From assembly GCA_946413695.1 (NCBI GenBank), contig CAMKLV010000009.1:1-64000 (forward strand): 64,000 nucleotides of DNA. Direction: 5' to 3'. The first letter of the stretch is position 1. Each line of letters starts with the position of its first letter. The DNA is from Firm-04 sp946413695 (GTDB lineage Bacteria > Bacillota > Clostridia > Oscillospirales > Ruminococcaceae). Shown here in pieces: positions 50,238 to 58,442 of the stretch. The translations under genes and the position numbers were made by a program. The notes under the pieces are model-generated. The model ran no database searches. It was not told the origin of the DNA and saw nothing but the letters and a program-made list of their open reading frames with translations.

Positions 50238-52152
50238 TACAAAAGGCTACGGCGCACCGCGCAAGCCGGGCGAAGCATTCAAGTCTCTCAAGCGCATGAT
50301 CGGGCTGCTGCGGCAGTTTTATCCGAAGCTGCTTGTCATCACGATCATCTGCATTCTGTTCTCCTCGGCGACATCATCGGTTCCGGCAGTGTTCCTGCAA
50401 AAGGTCATCGCCGATATCCAGACCTATTCCGTCTCCGGCGACTGGGCAGCGGCAAAGGCTGTCATTTACCCGAAGGTCTATTTCCTGATTGTCCTCTACG
50501 TGCTCTCGATCATCTGCATGACGCTCTGGCAGCAGCTTGTCGCGATCATGACGCAGGGCTTCCTGAACAAAATGCGCTGCAAGCTCTTTGACAGCATGCA
50601 GAATCTCCCGATCCGCTATTTTGACACCCACAAGCACGGCGACATCATGAGCCACTATACGAACGATATCGACACGCTGCGCCAGATGCTCTCGCAGGCG
50701 CTCCCGTCGCTGGTACAGGCAGGCTCGGTTGTTGTGATCGTCTTCGGCATCATGCTGTATTACAGCATCTGGCTGACGCTGATCGTCATTCTCGGCATTG
50801 TCGCGATGATGCTGGTCTCGAAGAAGATCGGCGGCGGCTCCGCAAAGTATTTCATCCGCCAGCAGGCAGCAGTCGGCAAGACCGAGGGCTTTGTGCAGGA
50901 GATGATGAACGGTCAGAAGGTTGTGCAGGTATTCTGCCACGAGGAACAGAGCCAGAAGGACTTTGACGAAGTCAATGACGCGCTCTTTGAGGATATGTAC
51001 CGCGCACATGCCTATGCAAATGCGCTTGTCCCGATCATCCTGAACATCGGCAATGTGCTGTATGTCATCATCGCGACGGTCGGCGGCGCACTGATTCTCT
51101 CGCACGCACCGAATCTCTCGTTCTCGGGTCTGCCCTTCGGCATTGACATTGTTGTGCCGTTCCTCAACATGACCAAGCAGTTCACGGGCAACCTCAATCA
51201 GGTGACGCAGCAGATCAACGCGATTGTCATGGCGATTGCGGGTGCAGAGCGCATCTTCGCGCTGATGGACGAAGCCCCTGAAGCGGATGACGGCTATGTC
51301 ACGATGGTCAATGTCCACACCGCACCGGACGGCACCGTCACCGAGGCAAACGAGATCACGCACGAGTGGGCATGGAAGCATCCGCACACCGCAGACGGCA
51401 CGATCACCTATACGCCCCTGCGCGGCGAGGTCACGCTGGACAGCGTAGACTTTGCCTATGAGGAGGGCAAGGATGTCCTGCACGATATCACGGTCTTTGC
51501 AAAGCCCGGACAGAAGGTCGCATTCGTCGGTGCAACGGGCGCCGGCAAAACCACGATCACAAACCTTATCAACCGCTTCTATGACATCGCAGACGGCAAA
51601 ATCCGCTATGACGGCATCAACATCAACAAGATTAAGAAAACCGATCTGCGCCGCTCGCTCGGCATCGTGCTGCAGGAGACAAACCTCTTTACCGGCACGG
51701 TCATGGATAACATCCGCTACGGCAGACTGGATGCAACCGATGAGGAATGCATCGCAGCGGCAAAGCTTGCAGGCGCCGATGATTTCATCACCCGTCTGCC
51801 GGAGGGCTATGATACGCTGCTGAGCGGCAACGGCGCGAACCTCTCGCAGGGACAGCGTCAGCTGATCGCAATTGCACGAGCAGCCGTCGCCGATCCGCCT
51901 GTCATGATCATGGACGAGGCAACCTCCTCGATCGACACGCGAACCGAGGCGATCGTCCAGCGCGGCATGGATGCACTGATGAAGGGCAGAACGGTCTTTG
52001 TCATTGCGCACCGCCTGTCCACGGTCAAGAATTCGGATGTCATCATGGTGCTTGACCACGGCAGAATCATCGAGCGCGGCAGCCACGAGGCACTGCTCGA
52101 AAAGAAGGGCACCTATTATCAGCTTTACACCGGCGCATTCGAGCTGGAATAA
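50227..52152 (+). CDS. ABC exporter subunit with catalytic ATPase site
   Basis: 641 aa, six transmembrane helices and a C-terminal nucleotide-binding domain. Walker A is GATGAGKTT, the signature is the variant NLSQGQRQ, Walker B is IMDEATSSID with catalytic Glu, and the H-loop is IAHRLSTV. It pairs with the preceding subunit: its intact Walker motifs face that subunit's canonical signature. An insertion of about 45 residues (VTMVNVHTAPDGTVTEANEITHEWAWKHPHTADG) lies before the nucleotide-binding domain. The substrate is unknown; drugs or peptides are typical. Confidence 0.92.
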   Translation: MPRNTKGYGAPRKPGEAFKSLKRMIGLLRQFYPKLLVITIICILFSSATSSVPAVFLQKVIADIQTYSVSGDWAAAKAVIYPKVYFLIVLYVLSIICMTLWQQLVAIMTQGFLNKMRCKLFDSMQNLPIRYFDTHKHGDIMSHYTNDIDTLRQMLSQALPSLVQAGSVVVIVFGIMLYYSIWLTLIVILGIVAMMLVSKKIGGGSAKYFIRQQAAVGKTEGFVQEMMNGQKVVQVFCHEEQSQKDFDEVNDALFEDMYRAHAYANALVPIILNIGNVLYVIIATVGGALILSHAPNLSFSGLPFGIDIVVPFLNMTKQFTGNLNQVTQQINAIVMAIAGAERIFALMDEAPEADDGYVTMVNVHTAPDGTVTEANEITHEWAWKHPHTADGTITYTPLRGEVTLDSVDFAYEEGKDVLHDITVFAKPGQKVAFVGATGAGKTTITNLINRFYDIADGKIRYDGININKIKKTDLRRSLGIVLQETNLFTGTVMDNIRYGRLDATDEECIAAAKLAGADDFITRLPEGYDTLLSGNGANLSQGQRQLIAIARAAVADPPVMIMDEATSSIDTRTEAIVQRGMDALMKGRTVFVIAHRLSTVKNSDVIMVLDHGRIIERGSHEALLEKKGTYYQLYTGAFELE

Positions 52153-52173
52153 CAAAACGGAAGGACATGTATC

Positions 52174-52701
52174 ATGCTTGAAAAACTGCTGCAGTTTGTG
52201 CTGAAGCTGCTCCCGAAGCCGCTGAAAAAAATCTGGGATAAAAACGAGAGCCTCTGGCGCTATTGCTATTACGGCGCATGGACGACCGTAGTTTCCATGA
52301 TCACGCGATTCGTCGGCATGCTGATCTTTGAACGCATGGGTATGCCGGTTGAACAGAGTGCGCTGGCAAGCGGTCTCAATACAACCGTTTCCCAGATCAT
52401 CACCATAACCTTTGCATTCTATGTCAACAAGAAATATGTTTTCTACAGTGAGGCAAAGGAAAAGAGCGATCTGATGCACGAGATTCTCACGTTCTACGGC
52501 GCACGCGGTGCATCCTTTTTCATGGATCTCGGTCTGAACGAGCTGCCTGTGCTGTTCGGCTGGGGCAAAAAGGGCGCAATCATTATGTTCCTGCTCTCGC
52601 AGATCATCATTCTTGCCGCCAATTACTTGTTCAGCAAGGTTGTCGTATTCCGCAAGAAAGGCAACGCCTCGGAGAATAAGGTGTCTCCGACGGATTTGTA
52701 A
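52174..52701 (+). CDS. GtrA-like membrane protein
   Basis: 175 aa with four transmembrane helices. WRYCYYGAWTTVVSMITRFVGMLIFER, TITFAFYVNKKYVFYS and FLLSQIIILAANYLFSKVVVFRK follow the GtrA/DPMS family, which serves polyprenyl-linked sugar transfer or flipping. GGAAGGA precedes the ATG. The last codons (VSPTDL and stop) are made by the terminal repeat of the adjacent MITE-like element, so the native C terminus was probably altered. Confidence 0.85.
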   Translation: MLEKLLQFVLKLLPKPLKKIWDKNESLWRYCYYGAWTTVVSMITRFVGMLIFERMGMPVEQSALASGLNTTVSQIITITFAFYVNKKYVFYSEAKEKSDLMHEILTFYGARGASFFMDLGLNELPVLFGWGKKGAIIMFLLSQIIILAANYLFSKVVVFRKKGNASENKVSPTDL

Positions 52702-52903
52702 TGGGGCGCTGCCCCATACCCCGCCAAAGGGACATTGTCCCTTTGGAATCCCATTTTTATGCTTCGTATAGAAGAAAGCCGCTCCAATCAACGCCAATTG
52801 GAGCGGCTTTCTTATATCCACACATAAACATGGGATTCTTAAGGGCTAGTAGCCCTTAAGCAGGGGCTTGGGGACGGAGTCCCCATTACAAATCCGTCGG
52901 AGA
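52684..52903. repeat. MITE-like element with terminal inverted repeats, copy 2
   Basis: A 220-bp element with inverted copies of the same 23-bp end as copy 1: left 52684-52706, right 52881-52903. Internal palindromes are GGGGCGCTGCCCC, AAAGGGACATTGTCCCTTT, TTAAGGGCTAGTAGCCCTTAA and GGGGACGGAGTCCCC, plus a GAAAGCCGCTCC/GGAGCGGCTTTC hairpin. It is non-coding apart from the end of gtrA. Confidence 0.74.
52772..52815 (+). terminator. Terminator hairpin inside MITE-like copy 2
   Basis: AAGAAAGCCGCTCCAAT pairs with ATTGGAGCGGCTTTCTT, followed by ATAT. It probably ends the MarR-ABC-GtrA transcript. Confidence 0.78.
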
Positions 52904-52910
52904 CACCACT

Positions 52911-52945
52911 AAAAAAAAGCACCCGACTGCAATCAATCAGTCGGG
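52911..52945 (-). terminator. Strong leftward terminator of the peptide transcript
   Basis: On the - strand CCCGACTG (52945-52938), an 8-nt loop, CAGTCGGG (52929-52922), then GTGC and eight T residues (52918-52911). It faces the leftward peptide gene. Confidence 0.88.
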
Positions 52946-53146
52946 CTTGGGTGAAAGAGAATGGAACGAGAAAATTATAATAACAAACCGGTGAACGGTC
53001 TGATATCATACAGTCTAATGGTAGAACGCAGTAGTGTGTCTGGTAGAAAATCGAAATCATTGCCGCGTGCAAGTACGGGCACCGCGGTTTCTATCTATTC
53101 GGGAATCCTTGTTTCTGATTACGTAGGAATGTTCAGCGCTTGCGGC

Positions 53147-53206
53147 TCAGGGCAGCCAGGGAAGCAGCCACTTCAGCCAATCCATGTCGTAATTAAAAAA
53201 GACCAT
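53147..53206 (-). CDS. 19-aa Trp/Leu/Pro-rich peptide, candidate signalling peptide
   Basis: The frame reads MVFFNYDMDWLKWLLPWLP. It is preceded by GGAGG (53218-53214) with an ideal 7-nt gap and by its own promoter, and ends before a strong terminator about 200 nt downstream. No longer frame overlaps it convincingly. It lies just after a GHKL histidine kinase and LytTR regulator pair on the same strand. It could be a peptide pheromone, a small membrane-active peptide, or the coding part of a dual-function RNA. It has no Cys for an AgrD-type thiolactone and no agrB is present. Confidence 0.6.
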   Translation of the reverse strand: MVFFNYDMDWLKWLLPWLP

Positions 53207-53276
53207 GCCTTTCCCTCCATGTTTTGATGATTTCAATTGAATGTCGCGGAGCATTTTTCTCTCAGCTCCGTTATCC

Positions 53277-53305
53277 ATTATAGCACATCTCATCCGGAAT
53301 TGCAA
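53277..53305 (-). promoter_or_regulatory. Promoter of the 19-aa peptide gene
   Basis: On the - strand TTGCAA (53305-53300), 17 bp, TATAAT (53282-53277). Just upstream, ACCGTTCAACGGT (53324-53312) overlaps the kinase stop codon. It contains ACCGTTCAA, close to the LytTR-box pattern, and could also act as a small terminator. Confidence 0.72.
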
Positions 53306-53323
53306 CCAAAAACCGTTGAACGG

Positions 53324-54628
53324 TCAGTTTTTGGCGGTAAACGGCGCAAGCGCATTCATAAAATAGATATTCAGCGTGAAAATCCCGTCCGCAAAATCGG
53401 TATCATACTGAAGCTGATTCTGCTTCAGACAAGCGATCATATTGGACATGCCGTAGCCGTGTCCCTTCTCATCCTTGGTCGAAATGTAGCGGTTATGGCG
53501 GACCTGCGGTGCAGAGAGCGCCGAATTGGAAACGGATAAGAGCAGATGCGTTTCAAGCGTCCGCACATTCATTTCTACGGTTTTCTCCTCGGTCTGCACG
53601 GCGGCTTCAAAGGCATTGCTCAGCGCGTTGAAGAAGATCGTGCAGAAATCGACATCCGAAAGCATGCTCTGCTCCGGATAGGAACCGTTAAACCTGACCT
53701 TGACATCGGGATACTTGTGCATCTGCTCGCCGATGATCGCATCCAGCAGCTTATTGCCGCTTTTGACGCTGTTCCCGACGGAATGCACCATGACATCCAT
53801 CGAATCCATATAGGATTTAAGCTCCTCGAGATTGCCCTCATCGAGCAGCACGCGCATGCAGTAGATATGGTTGCGGATATCGTGCCGGAAACTGCGCAGC
53901 TCCTCGGATTTTTCCATCAGCCGCGTATAGTGCTGCTTCTGGAGTTCCATCTGCTTCTGCATCATCCGGCTCTCCTGCGTCAGCAGCAGATTATCGGAAT
54001 CGCTCCGCAGCACCCAGACGCAGAGCGCAAGGCTCAGCAGGTTTGCAGCGAGCAGGCTGATCAGCAAAATTGTCCGGATATTGCCGGGCAGCGTGCCTGC
54101 AATCGAAAACGCAACCGTCTCCATTGCACCGACCGCGATGAGAAACAGAATAATCGGCACAATCAGCTTTCCTCTGATCTGCAGATGCCGCCTTCTGCTT
54201 GCCGCAATGCGGACAATCATAATCAGCAGCAGCCACAACGGAATCGCAAGCATATTGCTGATCAGCTTCATGGCAGAATTATCGGGCATCTCGCTCGTTT
54301 CGGTGTTGAACAGGAACAGCACCGGCAGCGCCGCAGTCATATCGAGAATCGAAATGACCGGATAGGCAAGCAGCGAGACCGTCCGCGAAAATCTGGATTC
54401 CGCAATGATGAAGCAGGAGAGCGTCACGATAATCCAGAGGAACAGGCTGGATTTGCTCGGAAGCGCAAGCGCCAGCAGCACATAGATGATATCGCCTGCC
54501 GCCAATGTCGGTATCATAACCCGAAGCGGGCGCGTATGCTGCCGGAACAGCGGAAAGCAGAACAGATACATCTTGACAATTTCAATGCAGAATGCGATCA
54601 GGTGAAATATGACCGGATTCATCTCCAT
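53324..54628 (-). CDS. GHKL (AgrC-like) sensor histidine kinase
   Basis: 434 aa. Six or so N-terminal transmembrane helices (about 1-215) form the sensor. Then a coiled dimerisation segment leads to SFRHDIRNHIYCMRVLLDEG with the phospho-accepting His. The GHKL ATPase has N-box FFNALSNAFEAA and G-box GHGYGMSNM. The layout is that of AgrC-type peptide-sensing kinases. It is co-transcribed with the LytTR regulator (6-nt gap) and followed by the small peptide gene. Confidence 0.9.
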   Translation of the reverse strand: MEMNPVIFHLIAFCIEIVKMYLFCFPLFRQHTRPLRVMIPTLAAGDIIYVLLALALPSKSSLFLWIIVTLSCFIIAESRFSRTVSLLAYPVISILDMTAALPVLFLFNTETSEMPDNSAMKLISNMLAIPLWLLLIMIVRIAASRRRHLQIRGKLIVPIILFLIAVGAMETVAFSIAGTLPGNIRTILLISLLAANLLSLALCVWVLRSDSDNLLLTQESRMMQKQMELQKQHYTRLMEKSEELRSFRHDIRNHIYCMRVLLDEGNLEELKSYMDSMDVMVHSVGNSVKSGNKLLDAIIGEQMHKYPDVKVRFNGSYPEQSMLSDVDFCTIFFNALSNAFEAAVQTEEKTVEMNVRTLETHLLLSVSNSALSAPQVRHNRYISTKDEKGHGYGMSNMIACLKQNQLQYDTDFADGIFTLNIYFMNALAPFTAKN

Positions 54629-54634
54629 TGCAGC

Positions 54635-55327
54635 TCACCTCGCATTTTCTTTCATATACGCAAGGAACGCCTCCTTGAGTGCCGTGCGGCTTCTGCGCGA
54701 AACCGGCACCTCGAGGTTCTGCCCGCGCATCTTGATAGAATTGAGCTCAATGCTCTGGATATGCCGCAGCGAGATCACGTAGGAACGGTGAACCTGATAG
54801 AAGCAGTGCTCGCTGACCTCCTCGAGCCAGGAGCGCAGCGACCGCGCGGATGTATAAACGCCGTCCGCGGTGTAAATATAAGTACCGTCGCCGTAAGCCT
54901 CAAAGCAGATGACATCGTCGAGCAGGATCGTGCAGGTGACATGGTCATGCCGCACGGAGATCATCACGCGCTCGGAGAACTCCTGCTTTGCCGCGATAAA
55001 CGCCTCATGGAACTCCTCCGGATTCACCGGCTTGCAGATATAGCGGAATGCGCGCACCTTAAAGGCATCGGGCATATGCTCTCTGGAAGCGGTCAGGAAG
55101 ATGATGAGGGTATCACGGCGTCTTCTGCTGAGTGCCGCAGCGGTCTCCATGCCGTCGAGCTCGGGCATATCAATATCGAGAAAGACCAGATCGAAAGAAA
55201 ACCCGCTGTCGAGCAATTCTTTTCCGTTGTGGAACTCGAGCACATCCTCGCCCGGAGAGAGCACACGGATGCGGCGGATCACTTCCCTGCAGATCAGCGG
55301 TTCATCATCACATACAGCTATTTTCAT
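54635..55327 (-). CDS. LytTR family response regulator (AgrA-like)
   Basis: 230 aa. Receiver domain 1-120 with acidic pocket CDDEP, phosphorylated Asp in LVFLDIDMPELDG, Thr in FLTAS and Lys in RYICKPV. A LytTR DNA-binding domain spans about 130-230 (ICFEAYGDGTYIYTADGVYTSARSL, FYQVHRSYVISLRHIQSIELNSIKM). The start at 55327 has GGGGAGG. The kinase encoded downstream is its partner; the ACCGTT box upstream of the peptide promoter is a possible target. Confidence 0.92.
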   Translation of the reverse strand: MKIAVCDDEPLICREVIRRIRVLSPGEDVLEFHNGKELLDSGFSFDLVFLDIDMPELDGMETAAALSRRRRDTLIIFLTASREHMPDAFKVRAFRYICKPVNPEEFHEAFIAAKQEFSERVMISVRHDHVTCTILLDDVICFEAYGDGTYIYTADGVYTSARSLRSWLEEVSEHCFYQVHRSYVISLRHIQSIELNSIKMRGQNLEVPVSRRSRTALKEAFLAYMKENAR

Positions 55328-55551
55328 TTGAACCTCCCCTAAGAAAACATCCCCCATGAAATTATCTTATTTGTATATTATTTGTCATTCATTACAAGCC
55401 GTACATGTTCATTATAGCATATTATGCGCAAAAATGCAAGCAGCCCGCAATATTTTTCTGTTTCATGCATATCCGCCGCAAATCAACGCATACTAGCCCT
55501 GAAAGCCGATCGGGTGACGAGGCTTGAACCATTGAAAGAAAGGCGATATCT

Positions 55552-56346
55552 ATGAAACAGAACACACATGCCGGCATGTCCGGCAAAGGCTTTTACGCAG
55601 CACTGACACTCAGCGCGGCAATGGTCGGTGCAGCCTGCTGGTATGCCTATTCGGAAGCGGGAAAGCTGACGCCGCCCGCTGCACCGGAGCATCAGTATTC
55701 CGCGCCGCAGACAACACAGACAACCGCACCCCCGCGGACAACCGCCCCCGCGACAAAATACACCGCACCGCCGCGCACGGAGACCGTCACCGTGCCGCAG
55801 ACCGAGCCCCCAGCCGCCGAAGCCGCCGCGATCCTGAACCGCAGCGTCCCCGAGGCAGCAGAGACCGAGCCCCCTGCCCCCGCCGAGACAACCGCGCCCG
55901 TCGAGACGCCGGTTCCGCCGGTCGAGGGTGAGATTCTCGCGCGGTTCAGTCAGGGGGAGCTGGTCAAATCCCCGACAACGGGCATCTGGTCCACGCACAA
56001 CGGCACGGATTTTGCCGCCGCCGCGGGCACTGAGGTCCGCTGCACCGAGGACGGCACCGTCACCGGCATTGAGCGGGATGCGCTGCTCGGCATCACGGTG
56101 ACCGTCCTGCATGAAAACGGCACAGTCACGCGCTATTGCGGCCTCAACGAGGGACTGACCGTGCAGGCAGGCGATGTCATCGGGCGCGGCACAGTGCTCG
56201 GCGCCGTCGGGGATACAAACGAATCCGAGAACGGCATGGCATCACATCTGCATTTTGAGGTGCTGCAGAATGACAAATATCTCGATCCGGAAAGCTATCT
56301 CCTCAGCACCGGCAGCGCGCCGGAGCCGAAGGATGAATCAGAGTGA
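55552..56346 (+). CDS. M23 peptidase domain protein, SpoIIQ-like
   Basis: 264 aa. One N-terminal transmembrane helix (FYAALTLSAAMVGAACWYAYS), a Thr/Pro/Ala-rich linker (about 45-120) and an LytM/M23 domain (about 125-245). Zinc ligands are visible: HNGTD (HxGxD) and HLHFEV (HxH). The shape matches SpoIIQ, which joins the forespore membrane to SpoIIIAH during engulfment; the intact ligands suggest it may still cut peptidoglycan. A general M23 hydrolase remains possible. AAAGG precedes the ATG. The 220 bp upstream show no gene. Confidence 0.75.
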   Translation: MKQNTHAGMSGKGFYAALTLSAAMVGAACWYAYSEAGKLTPPAAPEHQYSAPQTTQTTAPPRTTAPATKYTAPPRTETVTVPQTEPPAAEAAAILNRSVPEAAETEPPAPAETTAPVETPVPPVEGEILARFSQGELVKSPTTGIWSTHNGTDFAAAAGTEVRCTEDGTVTGIERDALLGITVTVLHENGTVTRYCGLNEGLTVQAGDVIGRGTVLGAVGDTNESENGMASHLHFEVLQNDKYLDPESYLLSTGSAPEPKDESE

Positions 56347-56350
56347 ATGA

Positions 56351-56400
56351 ATAAAAGAGAGCCGCTCAATTCTGCGTCCTGCAAAATTGAGCGGCTGATC
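56351..56400. terminator. Terminator hairpin between convergent genes
   Basis: AGCCGCTCAATT and AATTGAGCGGCT form a perfect stem between the M23 and lipoprotein genes, with A/T-rich sequence on both sides. Confidence 0.72.
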
Positions 56401-56412
56401 TTTCACCTGATC

Positions 56413-57042
56413 TTACTCGCCGGTGGTCTTGTGGTGCTCGTACTTTGTCTCCTCGAGACCGAAGATGACCTTATCCGTATTGTAATACTTATACGGCGTG
56501 TAGACAAGCTTCATTTCCTTCCACGAAGTCGGCGCAAAGATATAGACATAGCCGTCGAGGGTTGTGCCTGCCTCAATCGCCTGATTGAAGTTCTCGAGCG
56601 GGCTCTTGATTGCGGTGTAATATTTTCTCGCCGCAACAGCAGCCTGCACATCGCGGACAGGCTCCGGACTTTCTTCGCCGTCGATGATCGTATAGAAGTG
56701 CGTCAGCGTGGAGCAGTCGATCTTCTTGTCGGATTTGTTCGTGATGGTGATTTCAGCGAGCAGAACGCGATACTCCATCTTGTTGACATCGTCGAGCTCA
56801 ATCACTCTGTTGAGCGTGACATCGACCTTGTCGGTGTAGTTGACGGTCTCGCCGATCACTGCATTCAGCTCCTCACCGGGCGTGTTCTCATCGACACGGC
56901 TCTCCGGAACCTCAGGCGTATAAATCTCGCGCTCACTGGTTTCGGTGCTGGATTTATCAGCGCAGCCGGTGCAGAGCATCGAGCTTGTGCAAAGTGCAGC
57001 CGCAAGCAGAATCAGCGCGGCAGAACGAAGCTTTTTGGTCAT
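56413..57042 (-). CDS. Lipoprotein with DUF5067/DUF4352-like domain
   Basis: 209 aa. Signal peptide with lipobox LCTGC (lipid-modified Cys about residue 27), a low-complexity acidic spacer, then an Ig-like domain: GETVNYTDKVDVTLNRVIELDDVNKMEYRVLLAEITITNKSDKKIDCSTLTHFYTI, FNQAIEAGTTLDGYVYIFAPTSWKEMKLVYTP. Such exported lipoproteins are common in clostridia and their role is unknown. Own promoter upstream. Confidence 0.82.
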   Translation of the reverse strand: MTKKLRSAALILLAAALCTSSMLCTGCADKSSTETSEREIYTPEVPESRVDENTPGEELNAVIGETVNYTDKVDVTLNRVIELDDVNKMEYRVLLAEITITNKSDKKIDCSTLTHFYTIIDGEESPEPVRDVQAAVAARKYYTAIKSPLENFNQAIEAGTTLDGYVYIFAPTSWKEMKLVYTPYKYYNTDKVIFGLEETKYEHHKTTGE

Positions 57043-57105
57043 TTTTCGGATCCTCCCAGAATAGCATTTGTAATTCGAGCATCACATGCTGATGCATTCC
57101 GCTAT

Positions 57106-57134
57106 ATTATAACACAGTTCTCCGAAAAAAGCAA
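57106..57134 (-). promoter_or_regulatory. SigA-type promoter of the lipoprotein gene
   Basis: On the - strand TTGCTT (57134-57129), 17 bp, TATAAT (57111-57106). Confidence 0.7.
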
Positions 57135-57156
57135 GCCCAAAGCGGTAACAGTTTTG

Positions 57157-58077
57157 TCATTCTGCATTACAAAACGGATCAAAATAGAAGGTATCCTCGG
57201 TGCGGATGCCGTTCCGGTCGCCGGTGATGCGGATGCGGCTGACTCTTGCGCGCAGATCGCCGACCGCGCAGAGGTCCTCGAGATCCTCGCCGCAGTATCC
57301 TGCATACGAGACCGTGCGGCTGTTCATGCGGCGGTTGCTGAGGGCAATGCGCCAGCGGAGCGCGTCATCCGGATCATAGGCATACTGCATATCGAGCTGA
57401 ATCTGCCTTGTCCGGACGATATTGCGCCGGATCGCCTCGGGGTTTGACATGGTAAAGCTGCCGTATTCCCCTGCCGCGTTCGCCATGTCAATCCGGCTGA
57501 CCATCTCCGCGGTATCGCCGCCGGTGCTGTCGGAGAGCAGCTTATCCGCGGGCAGCAAAACGGCATCGGTGCCCGTCTGCGGCATCATGCACAGCAGATT
57601 CGGCACACGGATATAGGGAAAGCCGTAGCACAGCTTATAGTTATACGCCATGATCGAATCCCACATTGCAGCATTCGGGCGGACATAGATATAGCTGATC
57701 TGCGGCATCGTGTTGTCATAGGTGATCTTCGGGAGCGCATAGGTCTCCATCAGCGAGCGGAGCGTAACGGCGGTGTGCAGTCCGGGCACAAGCTGATTTT
57801 TCAGCAAAGCCGCGGTATAGCTGCGGCTGTTGAATTTCAGGACATACCGTCCCGAGGTCTTCACACATTCCGCATGTTCGATGCAGCCGTCATGGAGCAG
57901 CCTGCCGCCGAGCGTAAAGACTGCTTCCGCAGGGACATCCAGCAGTTCATCGCTCAGGAACTGCGCATGGAGCTGCGCAAATGCCTGATAGCGGTCGCGC
58001 AGGAGCGTAAACCGCAGGCAGCGCGTGACAATAACGCTCCGCCCGTCCGGATAGAGCAGTGTGCAGCTGACATTCAC
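57157..58077 (-). CDS. Tail hub/late-control-like phage protein
   Basis: 306 aa. TLLYPDGRSVIVTRCLRFTLLRDRYQAFAQLHAQF, VFTLGGRLLHDGCIEHAEC, YVLKFNSRSYTAALLKNQLVPG and TLRSLMETYALPKITYDN resemble XkdQ/gpD-like baseplate hub proteins, which bind the tail spike. It is the last gene of the second phage cluster; no tape measure or spike follows, so its partner is absent here. Family assignment is tentative. Confidence 0.6.
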   Translation of the reverse strand: MNVSCTLLYPDGRSVIVTRCLRFTLLRDRYQAFAQLHAQFLSDELLDVPAEAVFTLGGRLLHDGCIEHAECVKTSGRYVLKFNSRSYTAALLKNQLVPGLHTAVTLRSLMETYALPKITYDNTMPQISYIYVRPNAAMWDSIMAYNYKLCYGFPYIRVPNLLCMMPQTGTDAVLLPADKLLSDSTGGDTAEMVSRIDMANAAGEYGSFTMSNPEAIRRNIVRTRQIQLDMQYAYDPDDALRWRIALSNRRMNSRTVSYAGYCGEDLEDLCAVGDLRARVSRIRITGDRNGIRTEDTFYFDPFCNAE

Positions 58078-58442
58078 AGTTCGATCCCCCCGATCAGATG
58101 CAGTGTGACGTCCGCGGTTCTGCCGTGATCCTTACCGGTGCATTCCGCAGCCGTGATCTGCAGCCCCGTAAAGCTGATGCCGTCAAACTCGGTATCATAG
58201 CGCCGGTGCGTGCGCAGGGCATTCTGCAGCGCCGCAAGATAGGTGCCGCCCTCTGTCTGCAAAACGGTACCGGTCAGCCTGAGCGTACAGGGCAGCGCGG
58301 GCAGCAGCCGGATCTCGGTGCTGCCGTCACAGAGCGTATCGCGCAGCACGGTGACCTCGGTTTTGAGCGTATAATCCGAGATCTCAATCGTCAGCGCACC
58401 GAGCTGCAGCGTGACGGGTTTTCTGCCGGTGTCAATTGTCAT
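58074..58442 (-). CDS. Phage tail-completion-like protein
   Basis: 122 aa, beta-rich (TLQLGALTIEISDYTLKTEVTVLRDTLCDGSTEIRLLPALPCTLRLTGTVLQTEG). It overlaps its neighbours by 4 and 11 nt. The chosen start ATG 58442 is the first after the upstream gene's RBS region. Position suggests a tail tube or connector component; no firm family. Confidence 0.58.
   Translation of the reverse strand: MTIDTGRKPVTLQLGALTIEISDYTLKTEVTVLRDTLCDGSTEIRLLPALPCTLRLTGTVLQTEGGTYLAALQNALRTHRRYDTEFDGISFTGLQITAAECTGKDHGRTADVTLHLIGGIEL

Noticed and set aside
50374..52821. 815-codon - strand frame opposite the second ABC exporter gene
   Set aside because: Antisense shadow rich in Arg, His, Asp and Cys, with no motif or RBS. 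The same applies to long antisense frames at 601-1803, 3651-4946, 44510-45700 and 53546-55342.
52980..53100. tRNA-like segment (AGTCTAATGGTAGAACGC) on the + strand
   Set aside because: The D-arm-like text is not followed by a pairing anticodon stem, T-arm or acceptor strand.
52961..53227. 88-codon + strand frame starting MERENYNNKP opposite the peptide gene
   Set aside because: Only a weak GAAAGAG site, no promoter, Ser-rich motif-free sequence, and it runs against a terminator and the leftward peptide signals.
55380..55551. Possible riboswitch upstream of the M23 gene
   Set aside because: A GGGTGACGAGGCTTGAACC patch recalls leader RNAs, but I could not match it to c-di-AMP, c-di-GMP or other known aptamer cores.
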